Shown: in pieces, positions 1 to 8,538 of the stretch | How positions within the stretch are numbered: position 1 is the stretch's first letter | Layout of the letters: every line of letters begins with the position of its first letter | Assembly (NCBI GenBank): GCA_018402195.1 | Contig: JAGYIW010000007.1 | Span: 1 to 48,312, forward strand | Source of the DNA: Gammaproteobacteria bacterium | GTDB lineage: Bacteria > Pseudomonadota > Gammaproteobacteria > M30B25 | DNA length: 48,312 bases | Reading direction: 5' to 3' | Position numbers and translations under genes: made by a program | Notes under the pieces: generated by a model | What the model saw: the letters and a program-made list of their open reading frames with translations, nothing else | Database searches by the model: none | Told to the model about the DNA's origin: nothing

Positions 1-2
1 CA

Positions 3-1022
3 ATGACGCCAGCTAAAGGCAAAAGTAACGAACTCCAGCAGCTCATGAGCATGTATGCGTCATTAAATGAATCCGGTGATGACAAGATTTTCGTTAAGGT
101 ATTTAATAAGCTCATATTCAGCCCAGTAGATAGACAAGTTTGGCCAAATGCAGATAAGGTTTATCCTGAATATGCTAGTGGTGGGCCTGAAGGCCATAGT
201 GTCTTGATGCAGTACTTGCAAGATGGCACTGAAGATATGGCCACGTTACAAAAAAGGCCGCAGTTAAAGGTTTGGTGGGCTTCGGCGCGAGACTTTTTGT
301 TGGCGCATGTTTATGAGCAATCTAAAGATCTATGCGAAGGACAACTAGAGGGAATTTCGAGCAATTGCGACAAAGCTCTGCAGGTGCTGGCATGCATGTG
401 GCAAGATTATGCTCAGTCAGGATGTGATCGCAGTGCAAGACCCCGAAAATTAGTGGTGTGTGGTGATGATAGTCATGTGATCTTGGAGAATACATGGAAA
501 ATATTGCAGGCAGTGCAGAAGTTTGCTCCAGAACTGATCCCTCCACACGTTAAAAATATTCGTTTCTCTCAGTACGATTTTTTTGGTGAAAATGTCAATG
601 ATTTCGATGTTGTTAGAGGCTATATCCGGGGTGTAGATTGTTCTGATTTCTCACCTGTAAGGACTGCTTTTGCTGAGGTGGTCAGTGCAAAAGGTGGTGT
701 TCTTGATATCATCGAAAAGGGCGTGTCTTTCATTGAAAAGTATGGAAGAGCTGGCTGGGTGTCTGAGCATCTCCACCAAGCAAAGATTAAAGTTAGTTCA
801 GACCATCAATATCGTGAGTACGTTTCCTGTAGAAGAGCATTGAGAAATGATGACGATAAGGCGATGATCTTAAATCCTGGGGAAAAAAATGAGTATTATC
901 ATCCGGGTCATGTCAAACGGTTGGCCTTTGAGTGGAGCGATGCTGTGGTGCATCCTTACATTAGCGAGTCCAAAGCATTACATAATGTGAATCCGGCCAC
1001 TAGTGATTTCAGGAGTGCTTAG
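3..1022 (+). CDS. Hypothetical soluble protein, possibly 5'-truncated by the window edge
   Basis: I do not recognise this 339-residue protein. It has no signal peptide or membrane segment and reads as a soluble, mixed-charge globular protein with several Trp- and Cys-containing stretches. The first ATG lies two bases from the window edge, so the true start may be further upstream. Its stop codon overlaps the GTG start of lspA by one base and its last codons carry the lspA ribosome binding site, so the two are likely co-transcribed and translationally coupled. In most gammaproteobacteria the gene before lspA is ileS; this product is not IleS and shows no aminoacyl-tRNA synthetase motif. The open frame and the coupling show that it is a real gene. 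Its function is unknown. Confidence 0.7.
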   Translation: MTPAKGKSNELQQLMSMYASLNESGDDKIFVKVFNKLIFSPVDRQVWPNADKVYPEYASGGPEGHSVLMQYLQDGTEDMATLQKRPQLKVWWASARDFLLAHVYEQSKDLCEGQLEGISSNCDKALQVLACMWQDYAQSGCDRSARPRKLVVCGDDSHVILENTWKILQAVQKFAPELIPPHVKNIRFSQYDFFGENVNDFDVVRGYIRGVDCSDFSPVRTAFAEVVSAKGGVLDIIEKGVSFIEKYGRAGWVSEHLHQAKIKVSSDHQYREYVSCRRALRNDDDKAMILNPGEKNEYYHPGHVKRLAFEWSDAVVHPYISESKALHNVNPATSDFRSA

Positions 1023-1555
1023 TGCTTAGTCCCTTGGTGCCAACAAAGATTTCTGCTGTCTTGTTGATAGGCCTGGTTTTTATATTAGATCAGTTGACCA
1101 AGATATTGGTTGTGCATCATTTGGCTCTTGGGCAAAGCGACTTTGTGCTACCTATTTTATCCATGACCTTGGCCTATAATCATGGTATTGCCTTTGGCAA
1201 ATTGTCTGGATTGGATGGTTTGCAAGCCATAGGATTAACTGGCGTAGTAATGGTAGTTATTGCTTATTTGACGATTTGGATGTGCCGGCTTAAAGATCAT
1301 GAGCAAGGGCTAAGTACTGCTTTGGCGCTGATTCTAGGCGGGGCACTGGGTAATATGATAGACCGAATAAAACATGGCTACGTCGTCGATTTTATTGATT
1401 TTCATTGGGGAAATTGGCACTGGTATATTTTCAATGTCGCTGACGTTGCCATCACCTTTGGCGTCATAGGTATGTTTGTATTGATGTGGCTCTACGATCA
1501 CAATGGGCCATTTCAAGCGGATAATTCTGCTGGTTCTGCGGCCAACGTTTCTTGA
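1022..1555 (+). CDS. lspA: Lipoprotein signal peptidase (signal peptidase II)
   Basis: Inner-membrane aspartic protease that removes the signal peptide from prolipoproteins after diacylglyceryl transfer. The 177-residue protein has the four-helix layout of the family. Visible signatures are the N-terminal DQLTK, the central NHGIAFG, the GNMIDRI segment with the first catalytic Asp, VVDFIDF, and FNVADVAI with the second catalytic Asp. Family members are usually 160-170 residues. The start is GTG, preceded by AGGAG at 1011-1015 six bases upstream, and it overlaps the previous stop codon by one base. The 3' end overlaps the convergent MFS gene by 43 bases. ileS and fkpB/ispH, the usual neighbours, are not seen next to it. 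Confidence 0.96.
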   Translation: MLSPLVPTKISAVLLIGLVFILDQLTKILVVHHLALGQSDFVLPILSMTLAYNHGIAFGKLSGLDGLQAIGLTGVVMVVIAYLTIWMCRLKDHEQGLSTALALILGGALGNMIDRIKHGYVVDFIDFHWGNWHWYIFNVADVAITFGVIGMFVLMWLYDHNGPFQADNSAGSAANVS

Positions 1556-2727
1556 GGCGCTTGATAGCTCTCTAAATAATTCAGTGCTGCAGCAATTACA
1601 GCGCATCCTGCCAATACCCAAAGTGTGTTGGTGATATTTTGGGTATCCATGATATCGGCAGCAATCCAAGTGACTACAATGCTGGAACCAATTTGAATAA
1701 ATTTCATGCCAGAAGAAGCACTGCCAACTTGCGAGTTAACACTGGAAATAGCACCAATCTTACTCCCTGGCATCACAATACCTGTACCAATCATACTAAT
1801 CATAACACCCAGCCAGCCAAAAGTTTGACTCAAGGCCCAGTCAGGGAAAAGTCCACCAATAAGTAGCGTGAGGTAGCCTGTGACCAAAAAGCCAGTGCCT
1901 GTCTTGGTTAGCTTTTTTACTGGTATACGTTGAATCCACTTTCTTACTGCAATGGTGCTTAACAAATAAGGAGAAGCAGCTAGGGCGTAAAGCGTGGCAT
2001 ACTGCATGTCATTAACTTGCATGACTTGGGTAAAAATAGGCTTGGCATTTTGTTGAAATAAGATAAATGTGCTAAATGCCAGCGCCAAAGTAAGGCAGTA
2101 GCGCAAATAAGGCCAATTACGCATTAGGCTGGCAAAGCCTGTGGTTAATTTCGGACGAACAGACGACACCCTGCGGCGTTTGATCTGAGCCATTATCCCT
2201 AAGCTAAGTAATAGGCTATAAACACTGAGCGCCTTGAATAACATCGTCCAACCCCAGTTATCAGTTATGGTCAGACTTATGCGTGGCGCAATCACTGGGG
2301 TAATTGCCATAAAAATACTGATGGTAGCGATGATTTTTGCGGTTTTTGCAGGAGGAAAGGTGTCGTAAATCAGGGCATAGCCAATGCTATTATATGCTGC
2401 CTGAAAGAATGTCAGTGTGGCCAATAATAAGTCAAAATTTGCTGCTGAATGGCAGTTAGGAATAGCAAAAGCCGTTATGCCACCAGAAATAGCAGCGGTA
2501 AGTAGGGCATTTTTTCTGCCAAAAAAGTCTGATAAAGTGCCCCAGAATAATTGCCCAGCGGCATAGCCACACAAGGCAGTACTAAGGGCATAGGCCATCT
2601 CTTGGGGGTTAAGCCCAATAGATTCAGCGATCAGATGTTGGCTAGGTAAATATAAAATCAACGAAAATTGGGTCAACACAAACCCAGCAGCAATGGTAAT
2701 AAATGATAAAAACTGAGTGCGTTCCAT
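1513..2727 (-). CDS. MFS multidrug exporter, Bcr/CflA-like
   Basis: A 404-residue major facilitator protein with about twelve hydrophobic segments, expected to export drugs or metabolites across the inner membrane by proton antiport. The loop between helices 2 and 3 carries the family signature (GQLFWGTLSDFFGRK). The segment YDTFPPAKTAKI followed by TPVIAPR matches the Bcr/CflA branch, where the equivalent helix ends in APxxG. The length fits that branch (about 390-405). The substrate cannot be read from sequence. The gene is divergent from maeA across a 136-base spacer, and its 3' end overlaps lspA in convergent orientation. Purine-rich AGGGGGATAGG lies just upstream of the ATG. Confidence 0.85.
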   Translation of the reverse strand: MERTQFLSFITIAAGFVLTQFSLILYLPSQHLIAESIGLNPQEMAYALSTALCGYAAGQLFWGTLSDFFGRKNALLTAAISGGITAFAIPNCHSAANFDLLLATLTFFQAAYNSIGYALIYDTFPPAKTAKIIATISIFMAITPVIAPRISLTITDNWGWTMLFKALSVYSLLLSLGIMAQIKRRRVSSVRPKLTTGFASLMRNWPYLRYCLTLALAFSTFILFQQNAKPIFTQVMQVNDMQYATLYALAASPYLLSTIAVRKWIQRIPVKKLTKTGTGFLVTGYLTLLIGGLFPDWALSQTFGWLGVMISMIGTGIVMPGSKIGAISSVNSQVGSASSGMKFIQIGSSIVVTWIAADIMDTQNITNTLWVLAGCAVIAAALNYLESYQAPQETLAAEPAELSA

Positions 2728-2863
2728 GACCTATCCCCCTAGAGATCATTGATTTTAGGAGCCACATCAAGGATAATGCCTAAACACCTCCCATATGCTT
2801 TCTTTTATCTCCATGTTGGGTAATATAACATAATTTAACGCATTAATTAAGTGGTATCGTCTT

Positions 2864-4576
2864 ATGGCTAAGTTTGAAATTAGTGATTCTGAAGCAGGAA
2901 ATAAAGTACTGAAAACCTCTTTGCGCGGCAAAGACCTGCTGGCTTCACCTGTCTTGAACAAAGGCAATGCTTTTTCTCTAGAAGAACGCATAGACTTTGG
3001 CCTTTTGGGTTTGTTGCCTAATGCAGAAGAAACGCTAGATCAACAAGTACAGCGACATTATAAGCAGTACTGTGGTTTTCAAACTGATTTGGAAAAAAAT
3101 ATTTACCTCAATGTATTGCTCAATAACAATGAAACCCTGTTTTTTAAATTGTTAAGCGCAAACTTGGAAGAAATGCTACCCATCGTCTACACGCCAACTG
3201 TAGGTTTGGCGGTAGAAGAATTCAGTTTGCAGTTTCGCCGCGAGCGTGGTCTGTACGTCAGTTATCCTCATAGGCAAAATATGGTGGCATTGCTGGGAGG
3301 AGACGTCAATACCGACATTGATCTCATGGTTATCACCGATGGTGGGGCTGTGTTAGGCATTGGTGACCAAGGTTTGGGCGGTATGGCAATTTCTGTTGGC
3401 AAGATGATAGTCTATGCCATGTGTGCAGGCATTGATCCACAACGTATTTTGCCAGTGCAGTTGGACGTGGGAACTGACAACGAAATGCTGCTAGCAGATG
3501 GCACTTATTTAGGCTGGCATCACAAGAGAGTGCATGGGAAAGCCTACGATGACTTTGTTGATCATTTTGTGCGAGAAGCGCAGCGGCTATATCCCAATGC
3601 TATTTTACACTGGGAAGATTTTCAGCGTGAAGACGCCAGTCGGATTCTAAAACGTTATCAAGATAATATTTGTTCTTTTAACGACGATATGCAGGGCACG
3701 GGCGCGGTTACTTTAGCATGTGTGTATGCTGCACTGCATCGTGGCCAGTTAGGGTCGTTGGTAGATCAGCGTTTTGTCATTCACGGTGCTGGAGCTGCAG
3801 CCATTGGCATTGCTGACCAGTTGATTGACGCTATTGTGGCTGAAGGCAGTTCTTTAGAGGATGCCAAGGCCCAATTTTGGTTGCTAAATCGGGAAGGTTT
3901 GCTCACTGAGCAGTCGGCTAGTTTGAATGTTGAACAAGCACGTTATGCCCGCCCGTTGTCTGACCTAGAGGATTGGGATAGCTGGGAAAGCTTGCTCAAG
4001 GTTGTGGAAAACGCCCAACCAACTATTTTGATAGGTTGCTCAACGGCAACGGGGGCTTTTGATCAGCCAGTCGTGCAAGCTATGGCTAAAAATACGCCAG
4101 TGCCGGTAATTCTACCTTTATCTAACCCTAGTAGTAAGTCAGAGGCTGTACCCCAGGATCTCTACAATTGGACAGATGGAAAGGCTTTGGTGGCCATGGG
4201 TAGCCCTTTTGATGACGTGACATGGCAAGAGCAGTCTTACCCAGTGGCACAGTGTAACAATGCTTTTATTTATCCAGGCCTATCTTTTGGGCTTGTAGTT
4301 TCTAGGGCTGAAAAGCTAACTTCTAATGTATTGATTGCCGCCAGCAAAGCACTGGCCGCTTACGCAATAGAAGATGATGCTAAGTCTTCACGGTTGCTGC
4401 CGCCATTGTCGTATTTTCCTGCTTATTCGGCCAAAATTGCTTTGGCTGTAGCTGAAGCAGTGCGTGCAGAAGGCCATGCCAGGGTGGCTGATAGTGTTGA
4501 TTTTGCTGAAAGCATTGCCCAGCAATTCTGGCAACCTGAATACCTAGACTATCACTTTGATCCAGCCGTGGCATGA
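2864..4576 (+). CDS. maeA: NAD-dependent malic enzyme (oxaloacetate-decarboxylating)
   Basis: Cytosolic enzyme that oxidatively decarboxylates malate to pyruvate and CO2 with NAD. At 570 residues it matches the long SfcA/MaeA type (E. coli 565) and not the MaeB fusion type. Signatures in order are LRGKDLL and NKGNAF near the N terminus, the catalytic Tyr region IVYTPTVG, VITDGGAVLGIGDQG, the metal-binding HWEDFQ and FNDDMQGTG, the Rossmann loop GAGAAAIG, and PLSNPSSKSEA near the end. No strong Shine-Dalgarno is seen before the ATG, but the N terminus aligns with the family. The stop is one base from the convergent PagL-like gene. It probably feeds pyruvate from host- or amino-acid-derived malate, which is an inference from context. 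Confidence 0.96.
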   Translation: MAKFEISDSEAGNKVLKTSLRGKDLLASPVLNKGNAFSLEERIDFGLLGLLPNAEETLDQQVQRHYKQYCGFQTDLEKNIYLNVLLNNNETLFFKLLSANLEEMLPIVYTPTVGLAVEEFSLQFRRERGLYVSYPHRQNMVALLGGDVNTDIDLMVITDGGAVLGIGDQGLGGMAISVGKMIVYAMCAGIDPQRILPVQLDVGTDNEMLLADGTYLGWHHKRVHGKAYDDFVDHFVREAQRLYPNAILHWEDFQREDASRILKRYQDNICSFNDDMQGTGAVTLACVYAALHRGQLGSLVDQRFVIHGAGAAAIGIADQLIDAIVAEGSSLEDAKAQFWLLNREGLLTEQSASLNVEQARYARPLSDLEDWDSWESLLKVVENAQPTILIGCSTATGAFDQPVVQAMAKNTPVPVILPLSNPSSKSEAVPQDLYNWTDGKALVAMGSPFDDVTWQEQSYPVAQCNNAFIYPGLSFGLVVSRAEKLTSNVLIAASKALAAYAIEDDAKSSRLLPPLSYFPAYSAKIALAVAEAVRAEGHARVADSVDFAESIAQQFWQPEYLDYHFDPAVA

Positions 4577-4577
4577 A

Positions 4578-5063
4578 TTATACCGTGACACTCAGGGTAA
4601 GAAAATTAAGGCCGTGATTGGGTTTACGGTTGTGTTCAAAAACCTTAGTGCCGTTAGAGAAATGTTTTAAGCCAAACGCTAGGGGTCCACTATTGAATTT
4701 CAAACACAGCAAAAATTGCCAAAAAGTACCTAAGGAATCATTTTTCGCACTCATGTGCCCAGCGCCAGCTTGAAAAGATACACCATGAAATCCAGCACCC
4801 CCAGTGTAAAATACAGCACCAGCGGATTTGCCACCCATCCAGCCACCAAAGTGAATTTCATGAAAAAAAGGCGGAAAATGTTGGCTGATCGAGGTCATCA
4901 GTAATTTTTTTTTATCGTCAATAGCACCAAAAATCTTGGCAGACTGGCCAGCTTCTATGGTAACCATAGCCTCATGGAGAGAATGGTGTTTGGCAGTCCG
5001 GGCCATTGCAGACGATATGCTAAGCAAAGCAAGTAGAAGCGCAACGGAGCGAAAAATAGACAC
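4578..5063 (-). CDS. PagL-like lipid A 3-O-deacylase (acyloxyacyl hydrolase family), putative
   Basis: A 161-residue protein with a clear signal peptide (hydrophobic VALLLALL, cleavage predicted after AMA). The rest is Gly/aromatic-rich and beta-like, as in the PagL outer-membrane barrel, which removes the 3-linked acyl chain of lipid A. Near the C terminus is KHFSNG, which fits the catalytic His-x-Ser-Asn of PagL, followed by an Asn/Gly-rich NHGLNF. The acidic catalytic partner is less certain: a Glu follows nine residues after the His, closer than in Pseudomonas PagL. The start is chosen at GTG 5063 because AGGAGG at 5069-5074 lies five bases before it. The alternative TTG at 5081 lies upstream of that site. 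It is 25 bases downstream of the coiled-coil gene and probably shares its promoter. Confidence 0.55.
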   Translation of the reverse strand: MSIFRSVALLLALLSISSAMARTAKHHSLHEAMVTIEAGQSAKIFGAIDDKKKLLMTSISQHFPPFFHEIHFGGWMGGKSAGAVFYTGGAGFHGVSFQAGAGHMSAKNDSLGTFWQFLLCLKFNSGPLAFGLKHFSNGTKVFEHNRKPNHGLNFLTLSVTV

Positions 5064-5088
5064 GATTGCCTCCTGTGCCAAATAAAGG

Positions 5089-5376
5089 TTAGGATACTTT
5101 GCTTTGCTTTTTCAATTTGTCGCGGTACATGCGTTCGAACTTAGACTGCGCGTCTTTCATGAACATCATATAGGCAGTTTCTTCATCTTCAATGGTTTTT
5201 AGCGTGTCATGACATCCAGCGCGATAAGCGTTGATCTTCTCTTGCTCAAGCATTTTATACCACTTGCGCTTTTCAGTTTCGTGGTATTTTTTTTCGGTGT
5301 CGATACACTTTTTAAGTCGTTGAATTTCTTGATTGAGTTTGTTGATTTGCTTGGGAAAATCTGGCCTCCTGCCCAT
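5089..5376 (-). CDS. Small charged coiled-coil protein, function unknown
   Basis: A 95-residue, Lys/Glu-rich protein with no signal peptide. Heptad-like spacing of Ile/Leu/Met (for example INKLNQEIQRLKK and KFERMYRDKLKK) suggests one long coiled coil, so it is probably an adaptor or cytoplasmic structural protein. It begins with ATG preceded by GGAGG four to five bases upstream, which supports translation. A good sigma-70-like promoter lies 38-66 bases upstream on the same strand. It is followed after 25 bases by the PagL-like gene. I do not recognise the family, and a role cannot be assigned from the operon partner alone. Confidence 0.65.
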   Translation of the reverse strand: MGRRPDFPKQINKLNQEIQRLKKCIDTEKKYHETEKRKWYKMLEQEKINAYRAGCHDTLKTIEDEETAYMMFMKDAQSKFERMYRDKLKKQSKVS

Positions 5377-5407
5377 GTCGCCTCCATATTAAGTTATCTT
5401 CCGTGAC

Positions 5408-5442
5408 ATTAACATTGTATGTTAATTTTTGCCCCATCACAA
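5408..5442 (-). promoter_or_regulatory. Promoter with operator-like dyad for the coiled-coil/PagL-like operon
   Basis: On the minus strand TTGTGA (5437-5442) and TACAAT (5414-5419) are separated by exactly 17 bases. The -10 lies inside a perfect 8-bp inverted repeat (ATTAACAT, loop TGT, ATGTTAAT, 5408-5426), so a protein bound there would block RNA polymerase. The boxes and the dyad are read directly; repression is inferred. On the plus strand the same dyad is followed by TTTT and could look like a terminator, but no plus-strand gene ends here. Confidence 0.5.
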
Positions 5443-5767
5443 TCCTTATCGCAGCAATTCTCGGTGAAGCTACTTTACCCAAATGTTCTGTGCAATAACA
5501 GCCCAATTTATTGATCCAAAGTTGGTCATTCAGTCACCCAACTGTTCCTAATGCTCCTTGTTGCTTCATAAACAATGTAGCAGCACCCTTGCTACAGAAT
5601 ACATGCTACGAAAATTTTATTTTGTTTGCACCTTTACAATACAAAAAATCAACTACTTATAATTCACCGAGCATTGCTGATAAGTGTTTTAAATTAGATA
5701 GACCATAGCAGGCTCCCAATAGCTTTTAGCCAGTTTTTTCAACTGTTAGAAATATGAGTAAAAACAT

Positions 5768-5796
5768 TGACGCATTTAGTCGAAAAACATAGACTA
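5768..5796 (+). promoter_or_regulatory. Putative cydAB promoter
   Basis: TTGACG (5768-5773) and TAGACT (5791-5796) are separated by 17 bases and lie about 30 bases upstream of the cydA ATG. The -35 matches consensus at five positions and the -10 at four. A GGTGAG ribosome binding site (5814-5819) follows at the right distance from the ATG. I saw no clear FNR or ArcA site. Confidence 0.5.
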
Positions 5797-5826
5797 GGGG
5801 AGTAAAATAAAAGGTGAGGTTTAGGT

Positions 5827-7230
5827 ATGGCTCTTGAGTATACCACTGAAATTTTGTCACGCATCCAATTCGCTTTCACCATTGGATTCCATATCGTTTT
5901 TCCTACACTAAATATCGGCCTTGGCTTGTTCCTAGTCATCATGGAAGGCCTTTGGTTAAAAACCCAGCAAGCTGTTTACTACAAGATTTGCCGCTTCTGG
6001 GGAAAAATTTTCGCACTAACCTTTGGTATGGGTGTGGTTTCAGGCGTGGTCTTACACTACGAAATCGGCACTAATTTTTCCCACATGACCAAACTTATAG
6101 GTCCCGTACTTGGCCCACTGTTTAGCTACGAAGTCATGACCGCATTCTTCTTAGAGTCTGGCTTTTTGGGTATCATGCTATTCGGTTGGCATCGAGTCGG
6201 CAAACGCCTACATTTCGCAGCAACTTGCTTAGTGGCTGTCGGCACCATTATCTCCGCCTTCTGGATCATGTCAGCCAACTCATGGATGCAAACGCCAACC
6301 GGTGCATCACTGGGCGCAGATGGCATTTACCATGTCAACAGCTGGGTGCAAGTCATTTTCAATCCTTCTGTAGTAGCGAGATTCATCCACATGATACTGG
6401 CATCGCTGGTGACCACCACTTTCGTGGTTGCCGGAATATCTGCCTGGTATTTGCTGAAAAATCGTCATATTCAATTATCAAAATTGACCCTACGCTTCGC
6501 CATGGCCTGCGCCTTGATACTAGTACCTGGGCAAATCATCGTTGGTGATTTGGTTGGCCTCAATGTCCACCACTATCAACCCATTAAAACCGCTGCTATC
6601 GAAGCCAACTGGCAAACTCAAAGGGGTGCGCCACTGATACTCTTTGGCATCCCCAACGACAAAACCGCCAGCACCTCTTATGCTATCAGCATTCCCAAAC
6701 TGGGCAGCCTCATCAATACTCATGACATGAATGGCGAACTACAAGGCTTAGACAGTGTCGATCGCAGCGAATGGCCCATGGTTGCCGGTGTATTTTACAG
6801 TTTCCGCATCATGGTGGGCATAGGTTTTATCTTCTTAGCACTTGCAGGTATGGGATACTATATCCGTGTCAAAGATCATGCATACCAGAATTATCCCTGG
6901 TTTTTAAAAGGGCTACTTGCATCTATTCCCTTGGGTTTTATCGCCACAATCACTGGCTGGATGACAGCAGAACTAGGAAGACAACCCTGGACTGTTTATG
7001 GTCTAGTAAAAACCCATGACATCGTCTCAGACATCCCTGCAGCCTACGTTAGCCTTTCCCTAGGCGCTTTTGCCATCATTTATGCACTGATTTCTATTGC
7101 CTACTTTGTGTATCTATTCAAAGTCATTGCCAAAGGGCCCGTTGCAGCTACTACAGAACCAGAAACCACGATCGCTTACATGGATCATGCGTTACCAGAA
7201 AGTGACACAAACCCTAGAACAAGGAGTTAA
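5827..7230 (+). CDS. cydA: Cytochrome bd-type quinol oxidase subunit I (short Q-loop, CioA-like)
   Basis: Haem-bearing subunit of the inner-membrane bd oxidase, which oxidises quinol and reduces O2 to water with high oxygen affinity and without proton pumping. The 467-residue length and short quinol loop place it in the short Q-loop group (CioA-like) rather than the E. coli long-loop type. Visible residues include the proximal haem His at about residue 22 (FTIGFHIVFP), the Glu pair in YEVMTAFFLESGF, the quinol-loop QPIKTAAIEANW and the ELGRQPW signature. Multiple hydrophobic helices are evident. The start is supported by GGTGAG. cydB begins two bases after the stop. Its presence suggests respiration in low-oxygen or nitric-oxide-exposed niches, which is an inference. 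Confidence 0.95.
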   Translation: MALEYTTEILSRIQFAFTIGFHIVFPTLNIGLGLFLVIMEGLWLKTQQAVYYKICRFWGKIFALTFGMGVVSGVVLHYEIGTNFSHMTKLIGPVLGPLFSYEVMTAFFLESGFLGIMLFGWHRVGKRLHFAATCLVAVGTIISAFWIMSANSWMQTPTGASLGADGIYHVNSWVQVIFNPSVVARFIHMILASLVTTTFVVAGISAWYLLKNRHIQLSKLTLRFAMACALILVPGQIIVGDLVGLNVHHYQPIKTAAIEANWQTQRGAPLILFGIPNDKTASTSYAISIPKLGSLINTHDMNGELQGLDSVDRSEWPMVAGVFYSFRIMVGIGFIFLALAGMGYYIRVKDHAYQNYPWFLKGLLASIPLGFIATITGWMTAELGRQPWTVYGLVKTHDIVSDIPAAYVSLSLGAFAIIYALISIAYFVYLFKVIAKGPVAATTEPETTIAYMDHALPESDTNPRTRS

Positions 7231-7232
7231 CC

Positions 7233-8234
7233 ATGATGGATGCTTTACTGCCTTACTTAGCTGCCGGTTTGGTCAGCTTTGTCATCATGATGTACGTGCT
7301 CTTAGATGGCTTTGATCTCGGTATCGGCATCCTATTTCCCTTTATCAGGGACAAAAGCCATCGTAGCATAATGATCAATACCATTGCCCCGGTTTGGGAT
7401 GGCAATCAAACCTGGCTGGTCTTGGGCGGCGCACTGCTCTATGGCTGCTTCCCTAGCGCATTTTCAGCGCTAATGCCTTTGTTTTACTTTCCCATCATTA
7501 TCATGAGTTTGGCTTTGGTACTGCGTGGTGTGGCTTTTGAGTTTCGCTTTAAGGCTGCCAAAGAAAGTACCCTCTGGTGCTATGTATTTAGCCTAGCTTC
7601 TATCACTGCAGCTTTTTGCCAGGGCACCATTTTAGGGAGCTTTGTCTACGGCGTTGGCCACCCCACTTGTACCCGTGCGCTTGGTTGTAATACATTTTCA
7701 TTTTTTACTGGACTATGTGTAGTTGGTGGATACGCTTTGCTGGGCGCTACTTTCGGTGTACTGAAGACCAAGCCACCTTTACAATCACAATTGGTGAAGC
7801 TAAGCAAGTATCTGCTAATCTGCATGCTGTTCATGTTGGTGGTGATATCCCTATGGACACCACTTTCCAGCACAATCTATGCAGAAAAATGGCTGCGCTA
7901 CCCCACAATTTTATGGCTATCTCCCTTACCTATCGCATCTATCATTGCTCTAATAACAGCTTGGCTTGGTCTACAAAAGAAACCTGACAGCGCCATACCT
8001 TTTTTAAGTGTGATAGCAGTTTTCGTGCTGGCATTTGTTGGCTTTTTCTATTCCGTCTGGCCATACATGGTACCCAACACCCTAACCATTACCCAAGCTG
8101 CCTCCGAACCTAAGTCATTGGGCTTCATTTTAGCTGGTGCTATCGTCATGATTCCAGTACTAAGCGCATATACTGCCTATGGCTATTATGTGTTTCGTGG
8201 CAAAGTGGAGGAAAATACTTTTTACAACCACTAA
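7233..8234 (+). CDS. cydB: Cytochrome bd-type quinol oxidase subunit II
   Basis: Partner of the preceding subunit I; together they form the bd oxidase core. The 333-residue protein has the CydB N terminus (VLLDGFDLGIGILFPF) and the conserved WDGNQTWLV containing the Asp of the proton path, followed by eight or nine hydrophobic segments. The gene starts two bases after cydA with AGGAG six bases upstream of the first of two consecutive ATGs. No recognisable cydX follows, although a small hydrophobic open frame is present downstream. No cydCD assembly transporter is seen in the window. Confidence 0.95.
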   Translation: MMDALLPYLAAGLVSFVIMMYVLLDGFDLGIGILFPFIRDKSHRSIMINTIAPVWDGNQTWLVLGGALLYGCFPSAFSALMPLFYFPIIIMSLALVLRGVAFEFRFKAAKESTLWCYVFSLASITAAFCQGTILGSFVYGVGHPTCTRALGCNTFSFFTGLCVVGGYALLGATFGVLKTKPPLQSQLVKLSKYLLICMLFMLVVISLWTPLSSTIYAEKWLRYPTILWLSPLPIASIIALITAWLGLQKKPDSAIPFLSVIAVFVLAFVGFFYSVWPYMVPNTLTITQAASEPKSLGFILAGAIVMIPVLSAYTAYGYYVFRGKVEENTFYNH

Positions 8235-8538
8235 GATCTTACTTTCTCAATATAAAACCAACATGGGAAAGTGTGTCAGTGGGATGAATCAAAACATCGC
8301 CCTCCTTTTTCTTTTGTTGTTCATCCGATACTGCTTTGATTCAATTTGATCTTACTACAAAGCCCTTGGCTTCAATTTATTTAAGGTTATTTCTCGTTTT
8401 CAATCAGCATAATGCCTTATCTGTTAATTAATTCCTGATAGTTTTGACTTGATTATCAATCACCCAACCCAAAATCGATTGATTCTTTGTCAAAAAACAT
8501 GCTAGGGTAAAGCTTTGTTCTACCAAGGAGTGATCATC
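8235..8538. other. Intergenic region between cydB and com1-like gene
   Basis: About 300 bases, AT-rich, without a supported gene. It holds a 9-base direct repeat GATCTTACT (8235-8243 and 8348-8356) and a TTGTCA hexamer at 8487-8492 that has no well-placed -10 partner. The ribosome binding site AAGGAG (8525-8530) of the next gene lies at its right end. I see no convincing terminator. Confidence 0.5.

Larger units (their letters stand above)
5377..5826. other. 450-base divergent intergenic region before cydA
   Basis: No convincing gene is present; the short open frames here lack ribosome binding sites and recognisable protein character. The left end holds the minus-strand promoter and dyad and the right end holds the cydA promoter. 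The middle (about 5450-5760) is AT-rich and I see no further structure in it. Confidence 0.6.

Noticed and set aside
5408-5430. Plus-strand terminator (ATTAACAT hairpin with T-run)
   Set aside because: No plus-strand gene ends upstream; the dyad lies on a minus-strand promoter and is better read as an operator.
5511-5708. 65-codon plus-strand open frame upstream of cydA
   Set aside because: No ribosome binding site, no protein-like composition, and it lies in an AT-rich regulatory spacer.
8263-8349. 28-codon hydrophobic frame downstream of cydB as a possible CydX subunit
   Set aside because: It contains a short hydrophobic run but lacks the CydX N-terminal pattern and has no ribosome binding site.
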